Shown piece after piece: positions 1 through 7,522 of a stretch of 48,255 nt of DNA. Within the stretch, counting starts at the first letter, position 1; each line of letters begins with the position of its first letter. The DNA lies in NCBI GenBank assembly GCA_027014125.1, contig JALWEI010000010.1:1-48255 (forward strand), written 5' to 3'. The notes under the pieces are model-generated. The model was given only the letters and a program-made list of their open reading frames with translations. It was not told where the DNA came from and searched no databases. The position numbers and the translations under genes were made by a program. The DNA comes from Acidilobaceae archaeon (GTDB lineage Archaea > Thermoproteota > Thermoprotei_A > Sulfolobales > Acidilobaceae).

Positions 1-567
1 GTTGGGGCCCTGGGTAAGGGGCACTCTTCCACAGTCTTCGCCGCCGTATACCGGGGGGTTTACGTGGCTGTGAAGTCGAGGAGGCCCGGGGGTAGGCGGG
101 GTAGCCTAGCCGGTGAGGCTAGGCTCCTCTCCATAGCATCTAGGGCTGGGGTGGCTCCTAGGGTCTACTCGTGGTCCCGCGACTTCATTGTCATGGATTA
201 CCTGCCCGGGCCTAGCCTGGCCGAGGTTCTTGAGGATGCTGGCCGCCTGCCCGCTTGGGCGGTGCTGGGTATGCTGGAGGCTGCCGCGGCCCTGGACTTG
301 GCTGGGATCCTGCACCACGAGCTCCATAGGCCCTGGTGGAACGTGTTCTACACGCCCACACCCAGCCCTAGGGCCGTTGTTGTGGACTTTGACTCCGCCT
401 CTAGGGGCTGTGGCAACCTGGCTAAGGTCGTCTCTGCCCTGGTGCACCTGGGCCTGCTTAGCATGGAGGCTGGGCTCAGGAGGGTGCTGTCTTGGTACAA
501 GAAAGAGTGTAGTGTGGAGGGTGTTAGGGCAGCCCTAGTGGGTATTCACGACCTCCTGGCGGTCTAG
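1..567 (+). CDS. COG2112-type predicted protein kinase, 5' end cut by window
   Basis: The frame is open from base 1 and begins inside a glycine-rich loop (GALGKGHSSTVF) followed by VAVK, whose lysine would contact ATP, so the true start lies upstream. The catalytic-loop region reads HHELHRPWWNVFY and is followed by VVVDFDSAS in the place of the DFG motif. The HxELxRP form with DFxSAS is what I know from the archaeal COG2112 'predicted Ser/Thr kinase' family, which is small and lacks the large C-lobe insertions of eukaryotic kinases. The substrate is unknown. The last 33 bases overlap the convergent zinc-ribbon gene. The family call is fairly sure, but activity is inferred. Confidence 0.8.
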   Translation, partial: VGALGKGHSSTVFAAVYRGVYVAVKSRRPGGRRGSLAGEARLLSIASRAGVAPRVYSWSRDFIVMDYLPGPSLAEVLEDAGRLPAWAVLGMLEAAAALDLAGILHHELHRPWWNVFYTPTPSPRAVVVDFDSASRGCGNLAKVVSALVHLGLLSMEAGLRRVLSWYKKECSVEGVRAALVGIHDLLAV

Positions 568-954
568 TACTGCCGTGTCGACGCCCACGCCGGCGGTGAC
601 TGACTCGCGCATGTGCTCCTCGACCAGCGACTTCCTGCTGTAGATCCTGTACCTGCCTACTACGTACCTCTCCTCGAACTCCCGCCTGCTCATGAAGTAT
701 ATGCCCACAGGCCTCCTCTTCAGCTCCCTGCCGCACATTGGGCATCTGTTCTGCTTCTCCACGTCGAACTGGTACAATATCTTCTGAGGTGTGGGTGGTC
801 CGATGAACTTAGTCTTATTAGACTTCTCTCCTATCGCGTACCAGTAGAGCTTGAAGCCGCAGCTGCACACAGCTGCGATTATCCCGACTCCATTGCTGTT
901 TAGACCCACTAGTTCCACCTCTGTGGGACGGTGGGAACCCGGTACTACCGCCAC
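535..954 (-). CDS. Hypothetical zinc-ribbon protein (139 aa)
   Basis: A GTG start at 954 gives MAVVPGSHRP. The only recognisable feature is a probable metal site: CSCGF near residue 31 and CPMCGREL near residue 72, the spacing of a two-knuckle zinc ribbon. The C-terminal part is charged (RREFEERYVVGRYRIYSRKS) and may bind nucleic acid or a partner. A TATA-like GTTATATAAAAG on the minus strand around 996-1007 places a transcript start about 20 bases before the GTG. Its 3' end overlaps the kinase gene tail-to-tail by 33 bases. I do not recognise the family. Confidence 0.6.
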   Translation of the reverse strand: MAVVPGSHRPTEVELVGLNSNGVGIIAAVCSCGFKLYWYAIGEKSNKTKFIGPPTPQKILYQFDVEKQNRCPMCGRELKRRPVGIYFMSRREFEERYVVGRYRIYSRKSLVEEHMRESVTAGVGVDTAVLDRQEVVNTH

Positions 955-1116
955 CCGTATACAAATTTAATATATTGGCAGCATAGCCCTCCGATCTTTT
1001 ATATAACCACCCCGTACGTAATACCCTACCAGCAACCCCGGAGCCCCGCTATAGTGAACAACCTATTCGATATGGATATTCGTAATCAGATAAGGCCTGA
1101 GAGGTGCTGGGCAAAA

Positions 1117-1124
1117 CTTTAAAT
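1117..1124 (+). promoter_or_regulatory. TATA box of tRNA-Pro
   Basis: CTTTAAAT lies about 45 bases before the mature tRNA 5' end in an otherwise GC-rich spacer. Transcription would start near 1145, leaving a short 5' leader for RNase P to remove. Confidence 0.5.
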
Positions 1125-1165
1125 CCCCGGTTGCGCGGTAGTAATCAGTAATGGGGCCGTGTGGA

Positions 1166-1274
<109 letters not shown>

Positions 1275-1325
1275 GGCAACCCTTATAAAACCCGCCTGTC
1301 ACAGGTGGAGCCAAGGGATTAGGAT

Positions 1326-1595
1326 ATGGTCAGGGAGGGAATCTACCGGGTCAAGGCTGGCTCAAAGGAGATCGAGATCACAGAGGAGGTCCTAGAGACC
1401 CTACAGAGGTACGTGCACACCGAGATGACGCTGGAGGAGCTGGCTGCCAAGCTAGACCTCGAGGGCTGGGAGGAGGCTTACGACTTCCTCAAGAACCTCC
1501 CGGCGTGGATCCTATGGATACACCCCACCCTATGGAAGACGATGAGGACCATGGAGGCGGTTAGGGAGGAGGTAACTAGGCCGGGCAGGAAGTAG
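1326..1595 (+). CDS. Hypothetical small acidic protein (89 aa)
   Basis: The ATG start lies about 14 bases after the start predicted from a TATA box CTTATAAAA at 1282-1290, so the leader is short. The protein begins MVREGIYRVKAGSKEIEITE, then has helical stretches (VLETLQRYVHTEMTLEELAAKL) and a tryptophan-rich tail (LPAWILWIHPTLWKTM). The middle resembles a small helix-turn-helix or helical bundle, but I do not recognise a family. It follows tRNA-Pro and converges with the modB operon. Confidence 0.6.
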   Translation: MVREGIYRVKAGSKEIEITEEVLETLQRYVHTEMTLEELAAKLDLEGWEEAYDFLKNLPAWILWIHPTLWKTMRTMEAVREEVTRPGRK

Positions 1596-1640
1596 GCCCC
1601 ATGGGCTGTGACCGAGCGTTCCAGCGCTGACCCTTCCCGG

Positions 1641-1666
1641 GGGGAATGAAGTAAAACTTCCGCCCC
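1641..1666. terminator. Hairpin between convergent genes
   Basis: GAAGT-AAA-ACTTC forms a five-base-pair hairpin, enclosed by GGGG (1641-1644) and CCCC (1663-1666) across a small internal loop. It lies between the ends of the 89-aa gene and modB, so it may mark the 3' end of either transcript. No T-run follows, so the terminator role is a guess. Confidence 0.3.
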
Positions 1667-1692
1667 TGGGGAGCCCCCTAACGCTAGGCTCC

Positions 1693-2490
1693 TCATCCCC
1701 AGCCCAGCGCCTCGAGCCTCCTAGACAATACGGCCTGTAGCCTCGTGTATATGAGGAGGAGCACCACGCCCAGGCCGACTGTCACGAGTAGGAGGGCCCC
1801 CGCCGCCTCCACGTCTGCAACCGAGATCATGTTATAGATCGCGAGTGGCAGGGTCTCAGTGTACCCCGGAGTGTTCCCTGCTAGCACAAGCGTTGCACCG
1901 AATTCGCCTATGGCCCTGAAGAGGGATAGCACCCAGGCCCCCGCGATGCCCGGTAGGGCTACTGGTAGGAGTATTCTGGCTAGGAGCCCCGTGCCCTGGA
2001 GGCCGTAGAGGCTGGCCAGCTCGTCTAGGGTGCGGGGGATGTAGGAGAATACGCTGGTTAGGAGTGATATAGCCAGGGGGGCTACTACGGCTGCTTGCGC
2101 TACTATCACAGCCTTCAGGGTGAATAGTATGCCTATGCGCTCCTCTGCTAGGGTGAATGGGGGTAGGTGGCGGAGGAGTATCAGTATGCTGACCCCAAGC
2201 CCTACCGGCGGGAGGCCTAGGAAGAGGAGGTGGAGGGACGATACAAGCCTTGCCAGGGAGCTGCTCCTCCTCGACACGTAGTAGGCTACAGGTATGGAGA
2301 GGAGCACCGCTATCGATGCCGAGATCGTGGCCGTCACCAGGGATAGGAGGAGGGCCCTCTGGAACCTAGCCTCACCCAGTACCCTGGCGACCGCACTGGG
2401 GCTCGCGACTGTAGCGGGGGCCAGGGCCACGGTTAGGGTTAGCATCGCTAGCCCAGCAACTACAACGGCTAGAGGGCTTGGCTTCTCCAC
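1693..2490 (-). CDS. modB: Molybdate/tungstate ABC transporter permease
   Basis: This 265-residue protein of about six hydrophobic segments has the ABC permease EAA-type loop (LDELASLYGLQGTGLLARIL followed by a conserved PVALPGI) that docks on the ATPase. The stretch AIGEFGATLVLAGN is typical of ModB/CysT-type permeases for molybdate, tungstate or sulfate. It starts with GTG at 2490, five bases after the modA stop, and is last in a modE-modC-modA-modB operon. Context with a ModE-like regulator favours molybdate/tungstate over sulfate. Which metal is carried cannot be told from sequence; tungsten is common in hyperthermophiles. Confidence 0.88.
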   Translation of the reverse strand: MEKPSPLAVVVAGLAMLTLTVALAPATVASPSAVARVLGEARFQRALLLSLVTATISASIAVLLSIPVAYYVSRRSSSLARLVSSLHLLFLGLPPVGLGVSILILLRHLPPFTLAEERIGILFTLKAVIVAQAAVVAPLAISLLTSVFSYIPRTLDELASLYGLQGTGLLARILLPVALPGIAGAWVLSLFRAIGEFGATLVLAGNTPGYTETLPLAIYNMISVADVEAAGALLLVTVGLGVVLLLIYTRLQAVLSRRLEALGWG

Positions 2491-2495
2491 GCCCT

Positions 2496-3284
2496 TCAGC
2501 CCCCAGCCGGCTCTACCCCATACTTGTAGAAGACCTCCTTGTTCTCTAGGATGTAGTTGTAGAACTCTACCCCCGCCTCGCTGGCGCCCCGGGGGAGTGC
2601 GACCACGACTGGGGCCCTGAGGCTTGCCAGGATGGGGTCTTCCACGGCGTCTAACCTGTCCGGGTTCAGTGTTACGTAGATATTGAATGTTATAGCGGCA
2701 TCCACTAGGCCCATCATGACGTATGATGCGGCCTCTGACGCGCTCTTAACCATCACGATCCTCCCGCTGCCTACCAGGTCCTCCACCTTATCCCACAGGC
2801 CCGCTTTCTCTAGGACCCTCTTTGCTAGAACGCCGGCGGAGACGTGCTCGGGGTTCCCGATGGCAATCGTCACATCACTCCTCTCCAACGCGTCCTCCAC
2901 GGAGGTTATACCCTTCGGGTTACCCTCCCCGACAACCAGTACTAGGCGGAGGTAGCCTATGGTCTCCAAGGTCTTAGGGTAGAGGAGCCCCTTCTCAACG
3001 CCAACCAGGGCGAAGTGCTTGTCATCAGCCACGTAAACGTCCCCGCGCCCCTGGATTTCTAGCTGGGACAACACGTAACCACTACTCCCATAGATGAAGG
3101 TGACGTTAACATCAACCCCCTCCCTGGCCTTGTCCTCCACATACATCCTAGCCAGCTCCTCCAGCGGCGGCTGGAGGGTCCTGTCCGCGAACACTAGGAT
3201 CCTAGCCCCGGCCCCGCCCCATGGCTGGGCCAGGGCCAGTGCCACCGCTAGGGCGAGGACCGCTAGGGCTGCTAGCCTCTTCAA
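2496..3284 (-). CDS. modA: Molybdate/tungstate-binding protein
   Basis: The protein starts with a signal sequence (LAALAVLALAVALALAQPWGGAGA) and continues into a type-II periplasmic-binding fold of the ModA family: ILVFADRTLQPPLEELARMY, then YGSSGYVLSQLEIQGRGDVYVADD, where the GSS serine region normally contacts the oxyanion. The later segment SASEAASYVMMGLVDAAITF also matches ModA. The start is TTG at 3284 and overlaps the modC stop in TTGA, implying coupled translation. In archaea such a protein is tethered outside the membrane. It lacks a lipobox cysteine that I can see, so anchoring may be through the uncleaved N-terminal helix. Confidence 0.88.
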   Translation of the reverse strand: MKRLAALAVLALAVALALAQPWGGAGARILVFADRTLQPPLEELARMYVEDKAREGVDVNVTFIYGSSGYVLSQLEIQGRGDVYVADDKHFALVGVEKGLLYPKTLETIGYLRLVLVVGEGNPKGITSVEDALERSDVTIAIGNPEHVSAGVLAKRVLEKAGLWDKVEDLVGSGRIVMVKSASEAASYVMMGLVDAAITFNIYVTLNPDRLDAVEDPILASLRAPVVVALPRGASEAGVEFYNYILENKEVFYKYGVEPAGG

Positions 3285-4240
3285 CTCTCAACCACCCTGG
3301 CAACCGGGACGAGGGAGACATGGTCCCCGGGCTCCACATCCCCGGGGGCTAGTGCGTAGAGTATGGTGCCGCCCAAATCCACGATGCCAACCCTGTCGCC
3401 GTTGAACATAGTGACGCCAAGCAGCCTTGGGCCTTGGCTCGCCTTTACCGCCCGGAGCATGCTATAGTGTATGCTGGCCCTGCCCTCGAGGCCGAGCTCC
3501 TTGCATACGCTAAGCTTGCCACAATCTACCGTTGCAGTTAGTGGGGGCTTTAGGATGGTGGAGGCGGGGCCGGGCTCCGCCAGGAGGCTCCATGGGGGGC
3601 CGTGGGCCACGATCCTGCCCCCGTCCATCACCCATACCGTGTCGGATGTGTAGACCAGATCGTCTAATATGTGGGTTGCAACGAGTATCGTGTAGCCCCG
3701 GCCCCGCAGCCTGTGGATGAGCGAGTAGAGCTCCTGCCTATACTCCGGGTCGATGTTGGAGAAGGGTTCATCCAAAACCAGGTTCCTGGCGCCCCCTGCC
3801 AGGGCTGTGGCGATTGCGACCCTCTGCCTCTCGCCCCCACTAAGGCTCCAGGGCTTCCTGTACAGCAGGTGCTCTACACCCGTTAGGGATGCTATGCTAG
3901 CCGCCTTTGCCCTGGCCTCTGCCCCCGCAACGCCCTGGGCAAGTAGGGGAAGCATTATGTGGTCTAGCACCGTTGGCGTGGGTAGGAGTGGAGAGCCCTG
4001 GAGCACGACCCCCAGGCCCCTCCTGCTAGGCTCAGCCTGGGTCACGTCCACGCCATCCACGATCACCCTGCCCCTGCTGGGCTTCACCAAGCCAGTTATC
4101 GCCTTGAGGAGGCTCGTCTTCCCCGCCCCGTTGCGGCCTAGGATCACGTGCAGCTCGCCAGGCCCGGCGGAGAGGCTGGCGTCCATGACCACCGTTCTCC
4201 CTGCTAGCCTTACCTCGATGTCCCTGGCCTCGATGGGCAC
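3281..4240 (-). CDS. modC: Molybdate/tungstate ABC transporter ATPase
   Basis: A 319-residue ABC ATPase: Walker A GRNGAGKT (35-42), Q-loop glutamine at 81, signature LSGGERQ (133-139), Walker B LVLDEP (154-159) and the switch histidine at 190 (VATH). The last roughly 85 residues form a small beta-rich regulatory domain (GVTMFNGDRVGIVDL), like the oxyanion-sensing C-terminal domain of ModC proteins. The start is GTG at 4240, first of the three transporter genes. A TATA-like TTATTATG lies about 30 bases upstream and is overlapped by a perfect inverted repeat that is a likely ModE operator. Confidence 0.9.
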   Translation of the reverse strand: MPIEARDIEVRLAGRTVVMDASLSAGPGELHVILGRNGAGKTSLLKAITGLVKPSRGRVIVDGVDVTQAEPSRRGLGVVLQGSPLLPTPTVLDHIMLPLLAQGVAGAEARAKAASIASLTGVEHLLYRKPWSLSGGERQRVAIATALAGGARNLVLDEPFSNIDPEYRQELYSLIHRLRGRGYTILVATHILDDLVYTSDTVWVMDGGRIVAHGPPWSLLAEPGPASTILKPPLTATVDCGKLSVCKELGLEGRASIHYSMLRAVKASQGPRLLGVTMFNGDRVGIVDLGGTILYALAPGDVEPGDHVSLVPVARVVES

Positions 4241-4252
4241 CTACAGGCACCA

Positions 4253-4275
4253 ATTATGCCATAGTATAGCATAAT
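4253..4275. promoter_or_regulatory. Candidate ModE operator: ATTATGC-N9-GCATAAT
   Basis: ATTATGC (4253-4259) and GCATAAT (4269-4275) are perfect inverted repeats with nine bases between them. The right arm overlaps the TATA region used by modC. ModE dimers in bacteria bind palindromes of similar overall length, and a ModE-like gene is the adjacent upstream gene, so binding that blocks modC transcription when metal is plentiful is the natural reading. This is inference from position and symmetry. Confidence 0.6.
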
Positions 4276-4291
4276 AAGGGAATATATACAC

Positions 4292-4609
4292 CTACCCGCC
4301 CCCGCACCCCCTGATCACATCCTCCATCCTCCTATACTCCTCAACGATCATCCTACCCAGCTCCGTGAGCCGAGCCCTGCCCCTGCCACGACCCCTCTCC
4401 ACCAGCCTACCCCCGGCCAGCTGCTCTGCACGCACAAGCCTAGCCCAGAGCCTCCTATAATTCAAGCCCAACTCCTCAGCCGCCCCCCGGAGGCTCCCAT
4501 GCCTCTCTATAGCCTCCAGCATCTCCACCAGGCCGTTGCTACCGATCACAACAGTGTCCCTAACCACGAAGAGGCGAGCCACGACCCTTATACCCATGGG
4601 CTCCCCCAC
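4292..4609 (-). CDS. ModE-like winged-helix regulator (DNA-binding domain only)
   Basis: Residues 25-70 match the N-terminal LysR-like winged helix of ModE: GLVEMLEAIERHGSLRGAAEELGLNYRRLWARLVRAEQLAG, then VERGRGRGRARLTELGRMIV. The metal-binding MOP domains of full-length ModE are absent at 105 residues, as is common in archaea; the C-terminal domain of ModC may do the sensing. The GTG start at 4609 has a TATA-like GATATACT only a few bases before it, so a downstream start (ATG 4598 or GTG 4583) is possible. It stands directly upstream of modC in the same direction. Confidence 0.8.
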   Translation of the reverse strand: MGEPMGIRVVARLFVVRDTVVIGSNGLVEMLEAIERHGSLRGAAEELGLNYRRLWARLVRAEQLAGGRLVERGRGRGRARLTELGRMIVEEYRRMEDVIRGCGGG

Positions 4610-4692
4610 CAGTATATCACTGGTAGCCGTGATAATAAGCAGCGGGGGGCATATTGCTCCCCACTACCCCCAGCTAGTATGGTGTAGCCCGG

Positions 4693-5613
4693 ATGGGGTT
4701 CAGGATAGCAATCATAGGGGCCGGGGCCATGGGGCACCTCATAGGGGGCCTCCTCAGCCTCTCCAACGCTAGCGTAGACCTAATCGACGTCGACGAGGTA
4801 AAGGTTAGGGCCATCAGGAGGGGAGGCGTGGCGATAGTGGCCCCCGAGGGGGAGATCCAGGCCAAGCCAGGGGCCCTGCACGCCAGCGAGGCCAGGTGCT
4901 GCTATGACGCTAGCATAATACTAGTCAAGTCCTACCACACCAGAGAGGCTAGTGTGCTAGCCTCCAGGATCACCGGTAGCAGGGGGGTGGTCGTTACCCT
5001 ACAGAACGGGCTGGGGAACCTCGAGATCCTCCGGGGCATAGCAGGGGATAGGGCCCACGGCGGCTCGACCACGTGGGGCGCAACCCTCCTCCAGCCTGGG
5101 AGGGTACTGCTCGGCGGCAGGGGTGTTGTGTACATAGAGTCTCCTAGGCCCGGCTACGAGGAGGCCCACCAGGGCCTTGTTAGTGCTATGGAGGAGGCAG
5201 GCCTCTCCCCCAGGGTTGTCGATGATATAGATAGCGTGTTGTGGGCGAAGGCCGCTGTTAACAGTGTGATCAACCCTATAACCGGGCTACTCCATGTCAG
5301 GAACGGCTTCATCTCCATGAACAGGTGGGCTAGGAGGCTGGCCGAGGAGGTTGCCTCAGAGGTTGAGATGATTGCTAGGGCCGAGGGTGTCAACCTTGGG
5401 AACGTCTTGGATACTGTGCTCAGGGTGGCGGAGGCTACCAAGGATAACAGGTCTAGCATGCTCCAGGACCTTGAGGCCTGTAGGAGGACTGAGGCTGATT
5501 CAATCATGGGGGAGATCGTAGAGAGGGGGAGGAGGCACGGGATCCAGGCCAGCCACCTGGAGGCCCTCTACCTCCTGGTGAAGGCGGCGGAGGAGGCGTG
5601 CAGGCAAGACTAA
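4693..5613 (+). CDS. panE: 2-dehydropantoate 2-reductase
   Basis: The enzyme reduces ketopantoate to pantoate with NAD(P)H in coenzyme A synthesis. The N-terminus has the dinucleotide-binding GAGAMG (residues 9-14). The middle has VVTLQNGLGN, the loop seen in KPR enzymes, and LWAKAAVNSVINPITGLL holds the catalytic lysine (K186) of the family. The C-terminal all-helical domain includes RTEADSIMGEIVERGRRHGI, which normally supplies the substrate-binding glutamate. At 306 residues it is full length. It is followed after only three bases by the RraA-family gene, suggesting one transcript. Confidence 0.92.
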   Translation: MGFRIAIIGAGAMGHLIGGLLSLSNASVDLIDVDEVKVRAIRRGGVAIVAPEGEIQAKPGALHASEARCCYDASIILVKSYHTREASVLASRITGSRGVVVTLQNGLGNLEILRGIAGDRAHGGSTTWGATLLQPGRVLLGGRGVVYIESPRPGYEEAHQGLVSAMEEAGLSPRVVDDIDSVLWAKAAVNSVINPITGLLHVRNGFISMNRWARRLAEEVASEVEMIARAEGVNLGNVLDTVLRVAEATKDNRSSMLQDLEACRRTEADSIMGEIVERGRRHGIQASHLEALYLLVKAAEEACRQD

Positions 5614-5616
5614 TAA

Positions 5617-6270
5617 ATGCCCCACACTTATCCCACCACCAGGTGCCATGCATTGGATCCCATCAAGGCCCTCGAGGAGGCGGGCACCGCCCCCGTTTCA
5701 GACGCCCTCTCAAGGCAACCAGGTATCTCCGGGGTCAGGCCGGTGAGCATAGGCAAGCCGGTAGCAGGGCCAGCCTTCACCGTTAGGACCACACGGAGCA
5801 ACTGGCTGCCCGTCGCCAGGGCCGTGGAGGAGGCCCCCCAAGGCTCGGTTATAGTTGTCTACGACGAGGAGCCCCTGGGAGCTGTATGGGGCGAGCTCAT
5901 GACAAGGAGTGCAATGGCTAGGGGCGTTAAGGCAGCCCTAGTCTACGGATACACCAGGGACACTATGGAGATAAGGGAGCTAGGATTCCCACTGTACTCT
6001 CTAGGCACAACCCCTAGAGCGGGAGCCCCAGGTGAGGGGGGCGAGCTCGGCGTGGAGCTAAGCCTCCCCGGGGCCAGGGTAAGGCCTGGCGACCTGGTGG
6101 TGATGGACCAGGACGGGGTGATAGTTGTGCCAGGGGAGAAGCTGGAGGAGATCGTGGATGCTACACGGAGGATACTAGACCTAGAGGCGAGGATACGGGC
6201 AAAGATCCAAGATGGCAAGGGGCTTTACACTATACTTCTAGAGGAGGGACTCCTAGGCAAGGTAGGCTAG
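5617..6270 (+). CDS. RraA/HMG-aldolase family protein
   Basis: The sequence is colinear with the RraA-like fold (DAL near the start, GAVWGELMTRSAMARGVKA, TRD, then PGDLVVMDQDGVIVVPGEK). Members that are class II aldolases of 4-hydroxy-4-methyl-2-oxoglutarate or oxaloacetate decarboxylases carry an acidic residue followed 20 residues later by Arg-Asp; here the glutamate of GEL and the RD of YTRD show exactly that E-X20-RD spacing, so it may be a metal-dependent 2-oxo-acid lyase. The substrate is unknown. ATG 5617 lacks a Shine-Dalgarno site; TTG 5653, with AGGTG just upstream, would give a start at LDPIKALEEAG and fits the family better. Confidence 0.75.
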   Translation: MPHTYPTTRCHALDPIKALEEAGTAPVSDALSRQPGISGVRPVSIGKPVAGPAFTVRTTRSNWLPVARAVEEAPQGSVIVVYDEEPLGAVWGELMTRSAMARGVKAALVYGYTRDTMEIRELGFPLYSLGTTPRAGAPGEGGELGVELSLPGARVRPGDLVVMDQDGVIVVPGEKLEEIVDATRRILDLEARIRAKIQDGKGLYTILLEEGLLGKVG

Positions 6271-6273
6271 AGC

Positions 6274-6352
6274 GGGGGCCTCCGGTAAAGGAACTACCAC
6301 CATACCCCTAGCAGGGGTCTGGCTGGGGAGTACCCGTCACGGGCCCCCAACA
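6274..6352 (+). ncRNA. Candidate H/ACA-type guide RNA
   Basis: GGGGGCC (6274-6280) pairs with GGCCCCC (6342-6348), and one base later comes ACA (6350-6352), as in the lower stem plus ACA box of H/ACA RNAs. Inside, GGTA pairs with TACC and CCCC-TAGCA-GGGG closes a hairpin. About six unpaired bases (CGTCAC) before the lower stem could be the 3' guide. The region is in a 148-base gap with no gene. I see no clear kink-turn, so this is tentative. Confidence 0.35.
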
Positions 6353-6418
6353 CGGTAGTCTACGCCATTCCAGGATAAATCCCCCGCCAGGCACCTAAGG
6401 CCCCTAGGGGAACAATTA

Positions 6419-7366
6419 TTGCCGGGAGGAGCAGTACTTGCATGGTCCCGCCTAGCAAGGAGGAGCAGGGACATAGCCAGGAGGCTAGGCCTGGCACTCT
6501 ACCACCTAAACGATAGGCCCCCATACCTGAGAGCCCTCATATCAACACTAAGGCTAGCCCCCCGCCACGACTGCCTGATCCTCCAGCTCCCCCCAGGCCC
6601 AGCCCTGCCTGGCACCCTACTCGCACAGAGGGGCCGAGGGGAGTTGCTGTGCGACGTACATACGGGCATGTTCCACTATAGGAGCCTCGGAGAGATCGTG
6701 CTCAACAGGCCCTTCAAAAGCCTCCTATCCAGGTGTAGCAGGGTCCTGGCTCACAACGAGGACGCCGCTAGGCTACTGGAGGAGGTAGCCCCCGGGCTGG
6801 TCGAGGTCATCTACGACCCCCTACCACAGCCGGTATCCCTGGAGCCTGTGGAGGGCCTAGAGCCTAGCAGGTTTATACTGCTACCAGCATCGTGGGACCC
6901 CGACGAGCCTATAAGCTACATGGCCAGGGAAGCCCTAAAAGGGCTCCCCGGGGGCCTCAAACTAGTAATCACAGGCAAGCCCAAGGGCAGGGAGGCTAGG
7001 AGAGTTAAGGAGCTGGCCAAGAGTAACGGTAATATAATCCTGGCGGGCTTCCAGCCCTGGCCCCGGTACTATTGGCTAGTCGCCAACTCCGCGGCAGTCA
7101 TCGCACTGACGACATGGGAATACACCGTGTTATCCGTTGTATGGGAGGCAGCGGCCTACACGAGGCCAATAGTGGCCTCCAGCACAGCCACGCTCCGCAA
7201 CCTCCTGGGAGACGATGCAACCTACTTCAGGGTGGGAGAGGAGGGGAGCCTGGCAAGGGCGTTAAACGGCCTCAAGCCCGAGATGGGGAAGAGGCTATCA
7301 TCAAGGCTGAGGAGGCTGTCGAACGAGAGCATGAACCGCCTCGGCTTCCTCTGCCAGCATCATTAG
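6419..7366 (+). CDS. Glycosyltransferase, GT-B fold (GT4-like)
   Basis: A 315-residue protein with a two-domain GT-B layout. The N-terminal half contains LLCDVHTGMF and VLAHNEDAARLLEEVAPG, the linker is VIYDPLPQP, and the C-terminal half holds FILLPASWDPDEPI, LVITGKPKG, NIILAGFQPWPRYYWLVANS and a conserved acidic/aliphatic stretch TWEYTVLSVVWEAAAYTRPIV that binds the nucleotide sugar in such enzymes. It probably adds a sugar to a lipid or surface glycan on the cytoplasmic face. It sits just before the filament operon, whose products have many N-glycosylation sequons, but it has its own start (TTG 6419, nearly leaderless) and no shared promoter is evident. Confidence 0.75.
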   Translation: MPGGAVLAWSRLARRSRDIARRLGLALYHLNDRPPYLRALISTLRLAPRHDCLILQLPPGPALPGTLLAQRGRGELLCDVHTGMFHYRSLGEIVLNRPFKSLLSRCSRVLAHNEDAARLLEEVAPGLVEVIYDPLPQPVSLEPVEGLEPSRFILLPASWDPDEPISYMAREALKGLPGGLKLVITGKPKGREARRVKELAKSNGNIILAGFQPWPRYYWLVANSAAVIALTTWEYTVLSVVWEAAAYTRPIVASSTATLRNLLGDDATYFRVGEEGSLARALNGLKPEMGKRLSSRLRRLSNESMNRLGFLCQHH

Positions 7367-7522
7367 GCACACTGCAATACAAGCATAGTAATCTAATTAA
7401 CATAAATAAAATAATATGATTAATCTTCTCGCATATACCGTATAAACGTGATAGTACCTGTAGATACGATGATATATTAGGAGGCAATATGACACCAGCG
7501 CCCAGACAGCCGGGGGGTATAT
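7367..7522 (+). promoter_or_regulatory. AT-rich promoter region of the filament operon
   Basis: This 156-base gap is much richer in A+T than its surroundings. GATATATTA at 7471-7479 is the best TATA box, giving a start near 7500 and a leader containing GGGGGGT (7511-7517), a strong Shine-Dalgarno six bases before ATG 7523. A second TATA-like ATATACCGTATAAA is at 7432-7445. AGGAGG before ATG 7489 looks like a translation start, but it opens only a 39-codon frame inside the leader. Confidence 0.55.

Noticed and set aside
1125-1137. CCCCGGTTGCGCG before tRNA-Pro as another dyad copy
   Set aside because: Only the right arm is present and there is no AGGACCTA companion, so chance is enough.
1604-1666. 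A further C/D-box sRNA (TGTGACC...CTGA...ATGAAGT)
   Set aside because: The box C and C' words deviate from RTGATGA and no final CTGA or terminal stem is found. The GCGTTCCAGCG-CTGA likeness to guide 1 of sRNA 1 is short.
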